NCBI RefSeq assembly: GCF_003002815.1
Contig: NZ_PVTF01000007.1
Location: 1-64,000 of the forward strand
Reading direction: 5' to 3'
Origin: Umezawaea tangerina
GTDB taxonomy: Bacteria > Actinomycetota > Actinomycetes > Mycobacteriales > Pseudonocardiaceae
Length of the DNA: 64,000 nt
Shown: positions 8,406-16,493 of the stretch, one piece after another
Layout of the letters: each line of letters begins with the position of its first letter
Position numbering within the stretch: the first letter of the stretch is position 1
Program-made: the position numbers and the translations under genes
The notes under the pieces: generated by a model
What the model was told of the DNA's origin: nothing
The model's input: only the letters and a program-made list of their open reading frames with translations
The model's database searches: none

Positions 8406-9199
8406 CCGACTCCCACGACATCGCCCGCCTGGTGGCGGGGCTGGCCCACGCGCAGGACCGCCGCGACTGGACCGCGTTGCGGGCGCTGTTCGCCGATCGC
8501 ACGCACCTCGACCTGTCCGGTCACCCCGGCGCCCCGGCCGAGGACGTCACCGCCGACGCGCTGGTCGCCAGGGCGCGGTCGGTGCTGGAGGGCTTCGACC
8601 GCACGGTCCACACGCCCTGGCACCTGGTGGCCACTGTGGACGGTGTCGAGGCGACTTGCCGGGCAGAGGTGATCGCCTACCACCACGTGCCGACCGCACC
8701 CGGAGCGGTGGGGGAGTGCACGATGCGCGGCCACTGGGACCTGGCTCTGCGCAAGGAGTCCGGCCGCTGGCTGGTGCACCGGTGGGCCGTGGTGCGGACG
8801 GAACCGTGGGAGGGTTCGCCCGACGTCTACCGGCTCGCGGCCGAGCGCGTCCGGACCCGCCGCGGACAGCACGACGGCGGGTACTTCGAGGTCCGCCGCG
8901 AGCGGGCCGCGGCGGGACGGCGCGCGGACCTGGTGCGGTGCATGGGGGAGCAGGTCATCCCGCTGCACGTGGAGAAGGGGATGGAGGTGGTCGCCGCGTT
9001 CGTCGACCTGGACGACGAGGACGCCTACGTGTGGGTCCGCCGGTTCGCACACGAGGACGAGCGCCGCGCCGTGCTCGACGCGGTCCACGACGACCCGCGC
9101 TGGCGCGACGGGATCGGCCCGGCGGTGCGGGACCTGCTCGCGCCGGGCCGACCGTCCACCACCCGCCTGGTCCCCGTGGACACGGAAGTCCTGCCCTGA
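8402..9199 (+). CDS. SnoaL-like domain fused to NIPSNAP-like domain
   Basis: 265 residues. The first ~145 resemble a SnoaL-4/NTF2-like cone fold (VAGLAHAQDRRDWTALRALF, then GHWDLALRKESGRWLVHRWAV), often a cyclase, isomerase or small hydroxylase-like partner. Residues ~158-255 look like a NIPSNAP/dimeric alpha-beta barrel (YFEVRRERA ... HVEKGMEVVAAFV). The GTG start overlaps the upstream stop. No catalytic residue can be assigned with certainty. As the last gene of the LysR-linked operon, it probably acts on a product of the monooxygenase or hydrolase. Fusion of these two small folds in one chain is unusual. Confidence 0.7.
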   Translation: MTDSHDIARLVAGLAHAQDRRDWTALRALFADRTHLDLSGHPGAPAEDVTADALVARARSVLEGFDRTVHTPWHLVATVDGVEATCRAEVIAYHHVPTAPGAVGECTMRGHWDLALRKESGRWLVHRWAVVRTEPWEGSPDVYRLAAERVRTRRGQHDGGYFEVRRERAAAGRRADLVRCMGEQVIPLHVEKGMEVVAAFVDLDDEDAYVWVRRFAHEDERRAVLDAVHDDPRWRDGIGPAVRDLLAPGRPSTTRLVPVDTEVLP

Positions 9200-9220
9200 C
9201 GGCGCGTCCGGCGGTCGCGG

Positions 9221-10021
9221 TCAGGTCGAGGGACGGCCGAAGATCGTGCGTTCCAGGTCGTGTGCGGCCGTGCGCACGGCCTCGGCGCAGCGCTCCCGGT
9301 TCTGCCGGACGCGCTCCCTCGGACCGGAGACGCTGATGGCGCCGTGCGCGGTGCCCCTGGTGTCGACCACCGGCGCGCTCACGGCGGCCAGGTCGTCTTC
9401 GCTCTCGCCGTCGTTGAACGCGTACCCCTGCGACCGCACCAGCTTCAGCTCCTCCGACAGCGCGCGTCGGGAGCGGATGGTCGCCGAGGTGCTCACGGCC
9501 AGCCGTGCGGAGGGGAACACGTGCTGGAGCTCGTCCTCGCTCAGCCGGGCCAGCAGGCACTTGCCCGCGGCGGTGGCGTGGGCGGGCATGCGGGCGCCGA
9601 CCCGCGAGGCGGCGCGGATGACGTGGCCGCCCTCGATCGCGGCGACGAAGACGATGTCGGTGCCCTCCAGCACGATCAGCTGGGCGGTCTCGCCCGTCTC
9701 GGCCGCGGCCTGCGCCAGGAACGGGGTCGCCTCGCTCTTCAGGTCGCCGACGCCGATGACCGACATCCCGAGCTCGACCAGCCGGTACCCGGCGCCGTAG
9801 GACTTGTCGTCGCTGTTGTAGCGCAGCAGGCCGCGGTCGAGCAGGGTGGTCACCATGCGGTGCGCGGTCGACCGCGCCACGTCGAGGCCCTTGGCGACGT
9901 CGCTGGTGCGCAGCCACGGCCGCTCGATGAGCATGAGCAGGATCCGGGCGGCGTTGTCGACGGCCTCGATGGTGTACGGGCCTCGGGTGGGCTCGGCGGG
10001 TGGGCGGTCGGCCGTGGACAT
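9221..10021 (-). CDS. IclR-family transcriptional regulator
   Basis: 266 residues from the ATG reading MSTADRPP. An upstream in-frame start at 10093 would add 24 residues with no support. The N-terminal winged helix (ILLMLIERPWLRTSDVAKGLDVARSTAHRMV) is followed by the IclR effector domain (GETAQLIVLEGTDIVFV, RMPAHATAAGKCLLA, GAISVSGP). It sits between two catabolic-type operons, convergent with the first (22 bp apart) and divergent from the second. It most likely regulates the second, starting at 10287. IclR proteins usually sense aromatic or short acids. Confidence 0.92.
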   Translation of the reverse strand: MSTADRPPAEPTRGPYTIEAVDNAARILLMLIERPWLRTSDVAKGLDVARSTAHRMVTTLLDRGLLRYNSDDKSYGAGYRLVELGMSVIGVGDLKSEATPFLAQAAAETGETAQLIVLEGTDIVFVAAIEGGHVIRAASRVGARMPAHATAAGKCLLARLSEDELQHVFPSARLAVSTSATIRSRRALSEELKLVRSQGYAFNDGESEDDLAAVSAPVVDTRGTAHGAISVSGPRERVRQNRERCAEAVRTAAHDLERTIFGRPST

Positions 10022-10216
10022 GGACCCAGTATCCCATCTGGTGGTCGGGCTCCGGTCGCGGCCCGTGTTCGGCCCGCCGATCAGGCGTCCCACTGGAAAG
10101 GGGGAGTTCTGCTGGGTGGGACCTTAACCAGGGGACGCGTTCCCGTCCAGAACCTCGGACATCTCGGGAGTTCGGCGAGTGTGTGCCGCGAACGGGCTTT
10201 GCCTCGGGGAGCAGTT

Positions 10217-10254
10217 CGTCCTACTGTGAGGGACGTGTACCGCGCAGTAGGACG
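10217..10254. promoter_or_regulatory. Perfect inverted repeat upstream of the MDR operon
   Basis: CGTCCTACTG (10217-10226) and CAGTAGGACG (10245-10254) are exact 10-bp complements with an 18-bp spacer, 32 bp before the start codon at 10287. The 265-bp divergent interval between the IclR gene and this operon holds no other clear element. It could be the IclR operator, or a hairpin in the leader. Function is inferred. Confidence 0.5.
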
Positions 10255-10286
10255 TGCGGTCCACGTCATCGTCCACCGGAGGAAGG

Positions 10287-11426
10287 ATGTCGGTGTCCGT
10301 ACCCGAGACCAGTCTGCAGCTCCAGTCCCGCCTGTCGCCCGACGCGCGGCTGCACCTGGGGCTGGCCACCGTGCCGGTCGCCCGACCGGCCGCCGACGAG
10401 GTCGTGATCCGCGTGGAGGCCGCGCCGGTCAACCCGTCCGACATCGGCGCGATGATCGGCCCGGCCGACGTCTCGCGCACGCGGGTCGAGCGGTCCGGCG
10501 ACGCGCCGGAGATCTCCATGCCCATGCCGCCGGAGGCGATGCCCGCGCTGGCCGCGAGGGTCGGCCCCGCGGTCCCGGCGGGCGTCGAGGGCGCGGGTGT
10601 GGTCGTTGCGGCCGGTTCGTCCCCACGGGCACGGGCGTTGGTCGGACGGGTGGTGGCCACCAGCACCGGCGCCATGTACGCCCAGCACCGCGTCGCCAAG
10701 GTCGACGACCTGCTGGTGACCAAGGACGGTGCGACACCGGCCGAGGCCGCGTCCTCCTTCGTGAACCCGCTGACGGCGTTGGGCATGCTGGAGACGATGC
10801 GCGGCGAGGGGCACACGGCCCTCGTCCACACCGCCGCGGCCTCGAACCTGGGGCAGATGCTGAACCGGGTCTGCCTCGCCGACGGCGTCGGCCTGGTGAA
10901 CGTCGTGCGCAGCCAGGAGCAGGCGGGGATCCTGCGGGACATCGGGGCCGAGCACGTCGTGGACTCCAGCACGCCGACGTTCCCGGAGGACCTGACCGCC
11001 GCGATCGCGGCGACCGGCGCCACGCTCTGCTTCGACGTGATCGGCGGCGGCGACATGGTCTCGCGCGTGCTGACCGCGATGGAGACCGTCCAGGCGGCGA
11101 AGCTGACCGGGCACCACCGCTACGGGTCGAGCGTCCACAAGCAGGTCTACGTCTGCGGCCGCCTCGACACCCGCCCGACGGAGCTCGCGAACACCTTCGG
11201 CCTGGCCTGGGGTGTCGGCGGATGGCTGCTGACCACCTTCCTCGCCCAGGTGGGGCCCGAGGTCGTCGGTCGTCTGAAGGACCGCGTGGCCGACGAGCTC
11301 ACCACGACGTTCGCCAGCCGCTACGCGCGCACGATCTCGCTGCGCGAGGCCCTGGACCCCGAGGTCGTCGCCGCCTACCACCGCCGTGCGACCGGCGAGA
11401 AGTACCTGATCGCGCCGCAGTCGTGA
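10287..11426 (+). CDS. MDR-family zinc-type alcohol dehydrogenase/quinone reductase-like protein
   Basis: 379 residues of the medium-chain dehydrogenase/reductase superfamily. The GroES-like N-terminal half contains EAAPVNPSDIGAM, and the NAD(P)-binding half contains LVHTAAASNLGQML and CFDVIGGGDMV. The structural-zinc Cys cluster is absent, as in quinone/enoyl reductases. ATG follows GGAGGAAGG. First gene of a three-gene operon with an alpha/beta hydrolase and a CocE hydrolase, divergent from the IclR gene. It probably reduces an activated double bond or carbonyl in the same degradative route. The substrate is unknown. Confidence 0.85.
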   Translation: MSVSVPETSLQLQSRLSPDARLHLGLATVPVARPAADEVVIRVEAAPVNPSDIGAMIGPADVSRTRVERSGDAPEISMPMPPEAMPALAARVGPAVPAGVEGAGVVVAAGSSPRARALVGRVVATSTGAMYAQHRVAKVDDLLVTKDGATPAEAASSFVNPLTALGMLETMRGEGHTALVHTAAASNLGQMLNRVCLADGVGLVNVVRSQEQAGILRDIGAEHVVDSSTPTFPEDLTAAIAATGATLCFDVIGGGDMVSRVLTAMETVQAAKLTGHHRYGSSVHKQVYVCGRLDTRPTELANTFGLAWGVGGWLLTTFLAQVGPEVVGRLKDRVADELTTTFASRYARTISLREALDPEVVAAYHRRATGEKYLIAPQS

Positions 11427-11460
11427 GCGGCGCGCGGACACGGGACGAGGAGCCGCGGTG

Positions 11461-12282
11461 ATGGGCGACGAGCTGGCGAAGATCGCGGTGAACGGCGTGG
11501 AGCTGGGCTACCGGGTCCACGGGGCGGCGTCGGGCGGACCGCCGCTGGTGTTCGTCCACGGGTACTGCATGCGCTCCACCTCCGGGTCCTACGAGGAGGT
11601 GCTGGAGCTGCTCGCCGCGAGCCGCACCGTCTACGCGCTCGACTTCCGGGGGCACGGCGCGTCCCCCTGCGACCCGGCGGACTGGACCCTCGCGGCGGTG
11701 GCCGACGACGTGGTGGCCTTCGCGCACGCGCTCGGGCTCGACGCGCCCGCCTACGCGGGGCACTCCCTCGGCGCCCAGATCGGCGTCTTCGCGGAGATCC
11801 GCCATCCGGGGACCTTCTCCGCCCTGTGCCTGCTGGCGCCGGGGCCGGCCGACACCCGCCGCGACCCGGTGGACATGCTCCGGTTCCTCGTCGAGCACGG
11901 GCACGACCGGGACGCGGTGCGCGAGGGGTTCCGCGGGATGTTCGCCCGCCCGCCGGGGCGGATGCTGGAGCTCGCCGTCGACGCCGCGGTCCTGGTCGAC
12001 AGCGGCGTGCACCGCGCGTTGTCCGAGCAGAACTCGACGCACTCGGTCGACGACCGGCTCGGGGAGGTCGCCGCGCCGACGCTGCTGGTCCGCGGGGAGC
12101 GCGACACCGTCATCGCGCCCGAGCGGCAGCACGACCTGGCGCGGAAGCTGAGGCGCTGCAAGGAGGTGGCCTTCTCCACCGAGGGCCACATGCTGCCGCA
12201 GGAGAGCCCCGCCATGACCGCGCGGGAGATCCTCGCCTTCCTCGACCACGACCGGGAACCACTGGTCGCCGCGACGCCGTGA
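11461..12282 (+). CDS. Alpha/beta hydrolase
   Basis: 273 residues. It has the oxyanion motif HGYCMR, the nucleophile elbow GHSLGA (Ser), an acid in VRGERDTVIAP and the His in STEGHMLPQE. The fold is that of small esterases and C-C bond hydrolases. The start is ATG 11461 or the GTG just before it, with GACGAGGAG upstream. It lies 34 bp after the MDR gene and its stop overlaps an alternative start of the next gene. By context it could hydrolyse an ester or a ring-cleavage product, but no motif settles this. Confidence 0.88.
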   Translation: MGDELAKIAVNGVELGYRVHGAASGGPPLVFVHGYCMRSTSGSYEEVLELLAASRTVYALDFRGHGASPCDPADWTLAAVADDVVAFAHALGLDAPAYAGHSLGAQIGVFAEIRHPGTFSALCLLAPGPADTRRDPVDMLRFLVEHGHDRDAVREGFRGMFARPPGRMLELAVDAAVLVDSGVHRALSEQNSTHSVDDRLGEVAAPTLLVRGERDTVIAPERQHDLARKLRRCKEVAFSTEGHMLPQESPAMTAREILAFLDHDREPLVAATP

Positions 12283-12299
12283 ACGAAGGAGACCCGACC

Positions 12300-13907
12300 G
12301 TGCCGCAGCCGACACCCGAGGACGCCCGCCAGGACCTGGGAGCGGTCACCCACCCGCTGCCCGACGGGGTGGTCGTCGAACGGGACGTCCGCGTCGCCAT
12401 GCGCGACGGCGTGCGCCTGGCCGTCACCGTGTACCGGCCGCGGGAGGCGGGCCGGTTCCCGGTCGTGCTGTGCGTTACGGCCTACGGCAAGGACTTCGGC
12501 CCGGCCGACTACTCCACGCTCCCGAGGATGCGGGACGCCGGCATGGCCGTCGGGACGATGCACATCTCCGACGTGACGACGTGGGAAGGTCCCGACCCCG
12601 CGTTCTGGGTGCCGAACGGGTACGTCGTCGTGGTGGCCGACGCACGGGGGTTCTACGAGTCCGAAGGGCGGGCGGGCATCTACTCGGAGCAGGACGCCGA
12701 GGACTACGCCGAGCTGGTGGAGTGGGCGGGCGGCCAACCCTGGAGCACCGGCGCGGTCGGCCTGAACGGCGTGTCCTACCTCGCGATCACCCAGTGGATG
12801 TGCGCGTCCCGGACGAAACCGGCCCACCTCAAGGCGATCATCCCCTGGGAGGGCGCGAGCGACCTGCTGCGGGACGCGACGCACCACGGCGGGATACCGG
12901 AGACGAGGTTCCGCACCGCGTGGCTGGCCGGGTCGTTGGCGCGCGGCGCCGGGGACGACATCGTCGCGCGCGGGCCCGCGATGCTGGAACGGGCCGAGCG
13001 CGACCCGTTCCCGCTCGAGGCGATCGACGTGCCCGCCCTGGTCTGCGCCTCCTGGTCCGACCACGGGCTGCACTCCCGCGGGTCGGTCGAGGGGTTCGCG
13101 CGGATGTCGTCGGGCGACAAGTGGCTGTACACGCACGGCGGCAAGAAGTGGGAGGTCTACTACAGCGCGGACGCGCTGGAGTGGCAGAGGTCGTTCTTCG
13201 ACCACTTCCTCAAGGGCGAGGACAACGGCTTCCCCCGGCGTCCCCGCGTCCGGCTGGAGGTGCGGCTCGACGGCGAGGCCGTCGAGGTGCGGGGTGAGGA
13301 CTCGTGGCCGCCCGATCGGACGCAGCTCGTCCCGCACTACCTGGACTTGAGCCAGGGGAGCCTGACCCCCGACGCGCCGTCCGCGGGCCAGTCCCGTCTC
13401 CTCGACGCGGAGTCGGGGCAGACCGCCGGGTTCGAGCTGTCGTTCGACCGCAGGACCGAGGTGACCGGCCCGATGGTGGCCAGGCTCTGGGTGTCCACTG
13501 TGGACACCGACGACCTCGACCTCTTCGTCGCCGTCCGCAAGTTCGACCGCGACGGCCGCGAGGTCCACTTCGCGGGCAAGGACGGGCACCGCGAGGGGGT
13601 CGTGGCACTCGGCTGGCTCCGCGTGTCGCAGCGCCACCCGGACCGGGAGCGGTCCTCGCCGTGGCGGCCCTTCCTGAGCCACGACCGCAGCGAGCCGGTG
13701 CGGCCGGGCGGGATCGTCCCGGTCGAGATCGAGGTCCTGCCGTCCAGCACCCTTTTCGAGGCGGGGGAGTCGCTGCGCCTGGTGGTCAGCGGCCGCGACA
13801 TCGTGGAGCACGCGCGGTTCGGGCACGACGACACCGTCAACCGGGGTGGGTACGAGATCCACGCCGGTGCGGAGCACCCCTCGCACCTCCTCGTGCCCTT
13901 CTGCTGA
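12300..13907 (+). CDS. CocE/NonD-family hydrolase (second copy)
   Basis: 535 residues from the GTG that has AAGGAG 8 nt upstream. An earlier GTG at 12279, overlapping the previous stop, is also in frame. The nucleophile Ser lies in NGVSYLA (the GxSYxx of CocE), a probable Asp in SWSDHGLHSRG and His in YTHGGKKW. A C-terminal jelly-roll domain follows (VSTVDTDDLDLFV, ESLRLVVSGRD). Clearly a different subfamily from the copy at 6657. Both occur in neighbouring operons, which suggests sequential hydrolysis of a complex ester or amide substrate. Confidence 0.9.
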   Translation: MPQPTPEDARQDLGAVTHPLPDGVVVERDVRVAMRDGVRLAVTVYRPREAGRFPVVLCVTAYGKDFGPADYSTLPRMRDAGMAVGTMHISDVTTWEGPDPAFWVPNGYVVVVADARGFYESEGRAGIYSEQDAEDYAELVEWAGGQPWSTGAVGLNGVSYLAITQWMCASRTKPAHLKAIIPWEGASDLLRDATHHGGIPETRFRTAWLAGSLARGAGDDIVARGPAMLERAERDPFPLEAIDVPALVCASWSDHGLHSRGSVEGFARMSSGDKWLYTHGGKKWEVYYSADALEWQRSFFDHFLKGEDNGFPRRPRVRLEVRLDGEAVEVRGEDSWPPDRTQLVPHYLDLSQGSLTPDAPSAGQSRLLDAESGQTAGFELSFDRRTEVTGPMVARLWVSTVDTDDLDLFVAVRKFDRDGREVHFAGKDGHREGVVALGWLRVSQRHPDRERSSPWRPFLSHDRSEPVRPGGIVPVEIEVLPSSTLFEAGESLRLVVSGRDIVEHARFGHDDTVNRGGYEIHAGAEHPSHLLVPFC

Positions 13908-13915
13908 CCGGAGCC

Positions 13916-13950
13916 GGACGCCCCCTGGTCAGGTGCGCTCGGGGGCGTCC
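13916..13950. terminator. Hairpin between convergent genes
   Basis: GGACGCCCCC (13916-13925) and GGGGGCGTCC (13941-13950) are perfect 10-bp arms with a 15-nt loop, 8 bp after the CocE stop. The second arm lies in the last codons of the convergent TetR gene. There is no U-run, as is usual in actinomycetes. Confidence 0.55.
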
Positions 13951-14558
13951 GCGAGCAGCAGGCGGTCGAGGCAGAAGTCCAGCGCGGCCTCCAGGTGGTC
14001 CGCGGAGCCGGTGGAGAGCAGGACGCTGACGCCGCCCTGGACGGCGGTGACCACGGCGGCGGCCGTGCGGTCGGCGTCGAGGGCGGGGTCGGCCTCGCCT
14101 GCCGCCTGGGTGGCCTCGATGCCGACCCGGATCGCCGCCTGCCAGCGCCGGACCAGCTGCGCCGTGACGGTCTGGGCCGCCGGACCGTACCGGCCCACGT
14201 CGGCGATCAGCACCCCGAGCGGGCAGTGCGGTCCCCGGTCGCGGCAGGTCCGGACGACGGTGTCGCGCCAGTCGGCCCACGCCGCACGCGAGTCGAGCCC
14301 GTCCAGGTACGGCCCCTGGTCGTCGAACACGCGCCCGGCCTCGAGCTCGGTGACCGCGAGCAGCAGCTGCTCCCGACCGCGCGGGAAGTAGTGGAACAGC
14401 TGGCTCTTCCCGGTTCCGCTGCGCCTGCACACGTCGTCGAGCGTGGTGGCGAGCGTGCCGCGTTCCCGGATCTCGGCCGCGGCCGCCTCGACGATGCGCC
14501 GTCGGGTGGCCGCGCCCTTGGCGGTGGCCACGCCCCCGGACTGTACTTGCCGGTACAT
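13929..14558 (-). CDS. TetR-family regulator of the adjacent quinone reductase
   Basis: 209 residues. The N-terminal HTH (IVEAAAAEIRERGTLATTLDDVCRRSGTGKSQLFHYF) is followed by a helical ligand domain of the TetR_C_6/YxaF-like type (HCPLGVLIADV). The ATG at 14558 has AGGAG 7 nt upstream. A palindrome TGTAC-N6-GTACA overlaps this start, suggesting autorepression. A GTG at 14531 is the alternative start. Divergent by 24 bp from an NADPH:quinone-reductase gene, its obvious target. Probably a redox or electrophile sensor. Confidence 0.88.
   Translation of the reverse strand: MYRQVQSGGVATAKGAATRRRIVEAAAAEIRERGTLATTLDDVCRRSGTGKSQLFHYFPRGREQLLLAVTELEAGRVFDDQGPYLDGLDSRAAWADWRDTVVRTCRDRGPHCPLGVLIADVGRYGPAAQTVTAQLVRRWQAAIRVGIEATQAAGEADPALDADRTAAAVVTAVQGGVSVLLSTGSADHLEAALDFCLDRLLLADAPERT
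14542..14557. promoter_or_regulatory. Candidate TetR operator over a start codon
   Basis: TGTAC (14542-14546) and GTACA (14553-14557), perfect 5-bp arms with a 6-bp spacer. The repeat covers the first codons of the TetR gene and lies 25 bp before the divergent reductase start. Confidence 0.5.
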
Positions 14559-14582
14559 TCTGCGGCTCCTAGCTTGGGTCGG

Positions 14583-15539
14583 GTGAAAGCGATCGAGATC
14601 GACGAGGCGGGTGGTCCGGAGGTCCTGCGGCTGCGTGAGCGGCAGGCACCCCGTCCGGGCCCCGGCGAGATCCTGGTGGACGTCCGCGTGGCGGGCGTGA
14701 ACTTCTTCGACACCTCCGTCCGCAAGCACCGCCTGGTCGAGGTGCCGGGCGCGGAAGGCGCCGGTGTGGTGCTGGAGACCGGGGAGGGTGTGCACGGGTT
14801 CGCGCCCGGTGACCGCGTCGCGTGGATGGACAGCACCCGGCACGGCGGCTACGCCGAGCAGGTCGTGCTCCCCGCGACCTGCTTCGTCGCGGTGCCCGGC
14901 ACCGTCGACGACGAGACGGCCGCGGCCCTGGTCCTGCAAGGCCTGACCGCGCACCACCTCGCCACCGTCTCCCACGCCGTGCGGCCGGGGGACGTCGCAC
15001 TCGTGCACGCCGCCGCGGGCGGGGTCGGCATGCTGCTGACCCAGCTCGTGAAAGCCCGCGGTGGCACCGTCATCGGCCTGGTGTCGCGGCCGGAGAAGGT
15101 CGGGATCGCCACCGAGGCGGGCGCCGACCACGTCCTGGTCTCCACCGGCGCCGCGTTCGTCGGGCCGGTCCGCGACCTGACCGGCGGCGAGGGCGTGCAC
15201 GTCGTGTACGACGGCGCGGGCGCGACCACGTTCGACGCGTCGCTGGAGGCGCTGCGCACGCACGGCACGCTGGTCTTCTACGGGCCGCTGATCGGTGAGG
15301 TGCCGAGCATCCGCGTCGACGACCTCCCCCGCAGCGTCCGCCTCACCTACCCCACGACCGACGACCACCTCCGCGGCGAGGGGGCGCTCGCGACCCACAT
15401 GGCCGAGCTGTTCGCGCTCGTCGGGACGGGCGAGCTGGTCGTCCGGATCGGCGGCCGCTACCCGCTGGCCGACGCGGCACGGGCCCACGCCGACATCGAG
15501 TCCAGGGCCACCACGGGGAAGCTGCTGCTGTTCCCGTGA
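14583..15539 (+). CDS. NADPH:quinone oxidoreductase-like MDR protein
   Basis: 318 residues, the standard length of zeta-crystallin/QOR proteins. The N-terminal GroES-like domain (PGEILVDVRVAGVNFFDTSVR) lacks zinc ligands. The nucleotide site VHAAAGGVGMLLTQLVKARG and the downstream YDGAGATTFD and FYGPLIGEVP match quinone reductases. It reduces quinones or enones with NADPH, probably as detoxification under control of the divergent TetR protein. GTG start. Nothing recognisable follows until the next TetR module. Confidence 0.9.
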   Translation: MKAIEIDEAGGPEVLRLRERQAPRPGPGEILVDVRVAGVNFFDTSVRKHRLVEVPGAEGAGVVLETGEGVHGFAPGDRVAWMDSTRHGGYAEQVVLPATCFVAVPGTVDDETAAALVLQGLTAHHLATVSHAVRPGDVALVHAAAGGVGMLLTQLVKARGGTVIGLVSRPEKVGIATEAGADHVLVSTGAAFVGPVRDLTGGEGVHVVYDGAGATTFDASLEALRTHGTLVFYGPLIGEVPSIRVDDLPRSVRLTYPTTDDHLRGEGALATHMAELFALVGTGELVVRIGGRYPLADAARAHADIESRATTGKLLLFP

Positions 15540-15672
15540 CCACGAGCCGTTGTGGACAGTCCGAAGAGGACTCGCGGTGAGGTGGTCCGGTGCGCCCCGG
15601 TCTGCTCGGCACGGGGCGCGTCCCACGTGGGCCCTCCTGATCCGCCGCGCCACGGCTCGCTCGACCTCCCGG

Positions 15673-15694
15673 TTCCGCGTCGATCGTTGCGGAG
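15673..15694. promoter_or_regulatory. Operator-like palindrome 1 of the second TetR module
   Basis: A 22-bp imperfect palindrome with halves TTCCGCGTCGA and TCGTTGCGGAG around the same TCGA|TCG centre as three further sites nearby. It lies 54 bp upstream of the TetR start at 15748. Confidence 0.5.
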
Positions 15695-15709
15695 CCCGAC
15701 GCTAGCACG

Positions 15710-15731
15710 TTCCGCATCGATCGATGCGGAA
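15710..15731. promoter_or_regulatory. Operator-like palindrome 2 of the second TetR module
   Basis: A perfect 22-bp palindrome: TTCCGCATCGA followed by its exact reverse complement. It ends 16 bp before the TetR start codon at 15748, so binding would block the regulator's own promoter. Confidence 0.65.
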
Positions 15732-15747
15732 GGCGTACCCTGCGGGG

Positions 15748-16356
15748 ATGAGGACCGAACAGCGCCGCCCGACCGGCCGTCCGCGGGGGTTCGACGTCGA
15801 CGAAGCCCTCGAACGCGCGATGATGGTCTTCTGGGAGCACGGCTACGAGGGCGCGAGCCTGGCCACCCTGACCGCGGCGATGGGCATCTCCACCACCAGC
15901 ATGTACGCGACCTTCGGCAACAAGGAGGAGCTGTTCCGCAAAGCGCTGGGGCGCTACACCGAGGGGCCCAGCGCGTACCTGGACCGCGCCCTGGAGGAGT
16001 CGACCGCGCTGGGCGTGGCCACGGCGGTCCTGGCGGGCACCGTCCGCACCACCACGCGCCCGGCGCAGCCCAACGGGTGCCTCGGAGTGCAGAGCGCGCT
16101 GGTCACCAGCGACTCCGGGCGCGAGGTCCGCGACGTCCTGGTCGCCTGGCGGGACAACGGCTTCCGCGCCATCCGGGAGCGGTTCGAGCGCGCCGTCGAG
16201 GACGGCGACCTGCCGGGGGAGGCCGACCCGGCGCTGCTCGCCCGCTACGTCACCACCCTGTCGTTCGGCATCGCCGTGCAGGCCGCGGGCGGCGTCGGGC
16301 GCGACGAGCTCCAGGAGCTGGCCGACGCGGCGCTGCGCAACTGGCCGCTGACCTGA
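15748..16356 (+). CDS. TetR-family regulator with four nearby cognate-looking sites
   Basis: 202 residues starting MRTEQRRPTGRPRGF, the usual N-terminus of AcrR/TetR proteins of the TetR_C_16/Rv1255c-like type. The HTH is GYEGASLATLTAAMGISTTSMYATFGNKEELF. The C-terminal domain contains the frequent QPNGCLGVQ motif. Upstream in-frame starts are not supported. Palindromes of one consensus lie before this gene and before the next (SDR) gene, so the protein probably represses itself and the SDR gene. The ligand is unknown. Confidence 0.9.
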   Translation: MRTEQRRPTGRPRGFDVDEALERAMMVFWEHGYEGASLATLTAAMGISTTSMYATFGNKEELFRKALGRYTEGPSAYLDRALEESTALGVATAVLAGTVRTTTRPAQPNGCLGVQSALVTSDSGREVRDVLVAWRDNGFRAIRERFERAVEDGDLPGEADPALLARYVTTLSFGIAVQAAGGVGRDELQELADAALRNWPLT

Positions 16357-16374
16357 CCCCCACGCCTCTCCGAC

Positions 16375-16396
16375 TTCTGTAGCGATCGATGCAGAA
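16375..16396. promoter_or_regulatory. Operator-like palindrome 3
   Basis: 22 bp with halves TTCTGTAGCGA and TCGATGCAGAA, two mismatches from a perfect palindrome, 18 bp after the TetR stop codon. It has the same centre and spacing as palindromes 1 and 2, and lies upstream of the SDR gene. Confidence 0.5.
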
Positions 16397-16406
16397 CGTG
16401 CTACGG

Positions 16407-16438
16407 TCGAGTTGTGCATCGATCGATGCACAACTCGA
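16407..16438. promoter_or_regulatory. Operator-like palindrome 4, 32 bp and perfect
   Basis: TCGAGTTGTGCATCGA followed by its exact reverse complement, 32 bp with no spacer and no mismatch. Its core is the ATCGATCGAT shared by the other sites. It ends 55 bp before the SDR start codon at 16494. It is the best candidate for the site through which the TetR protein represses the SDR gene. Confidence 0.65.
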
Positions 16439-16493
16439 AAGCGATCTGCGCGGGCAGCAGGCCTGCCGGACCGCACATCCGCGGAGGAGGGGC

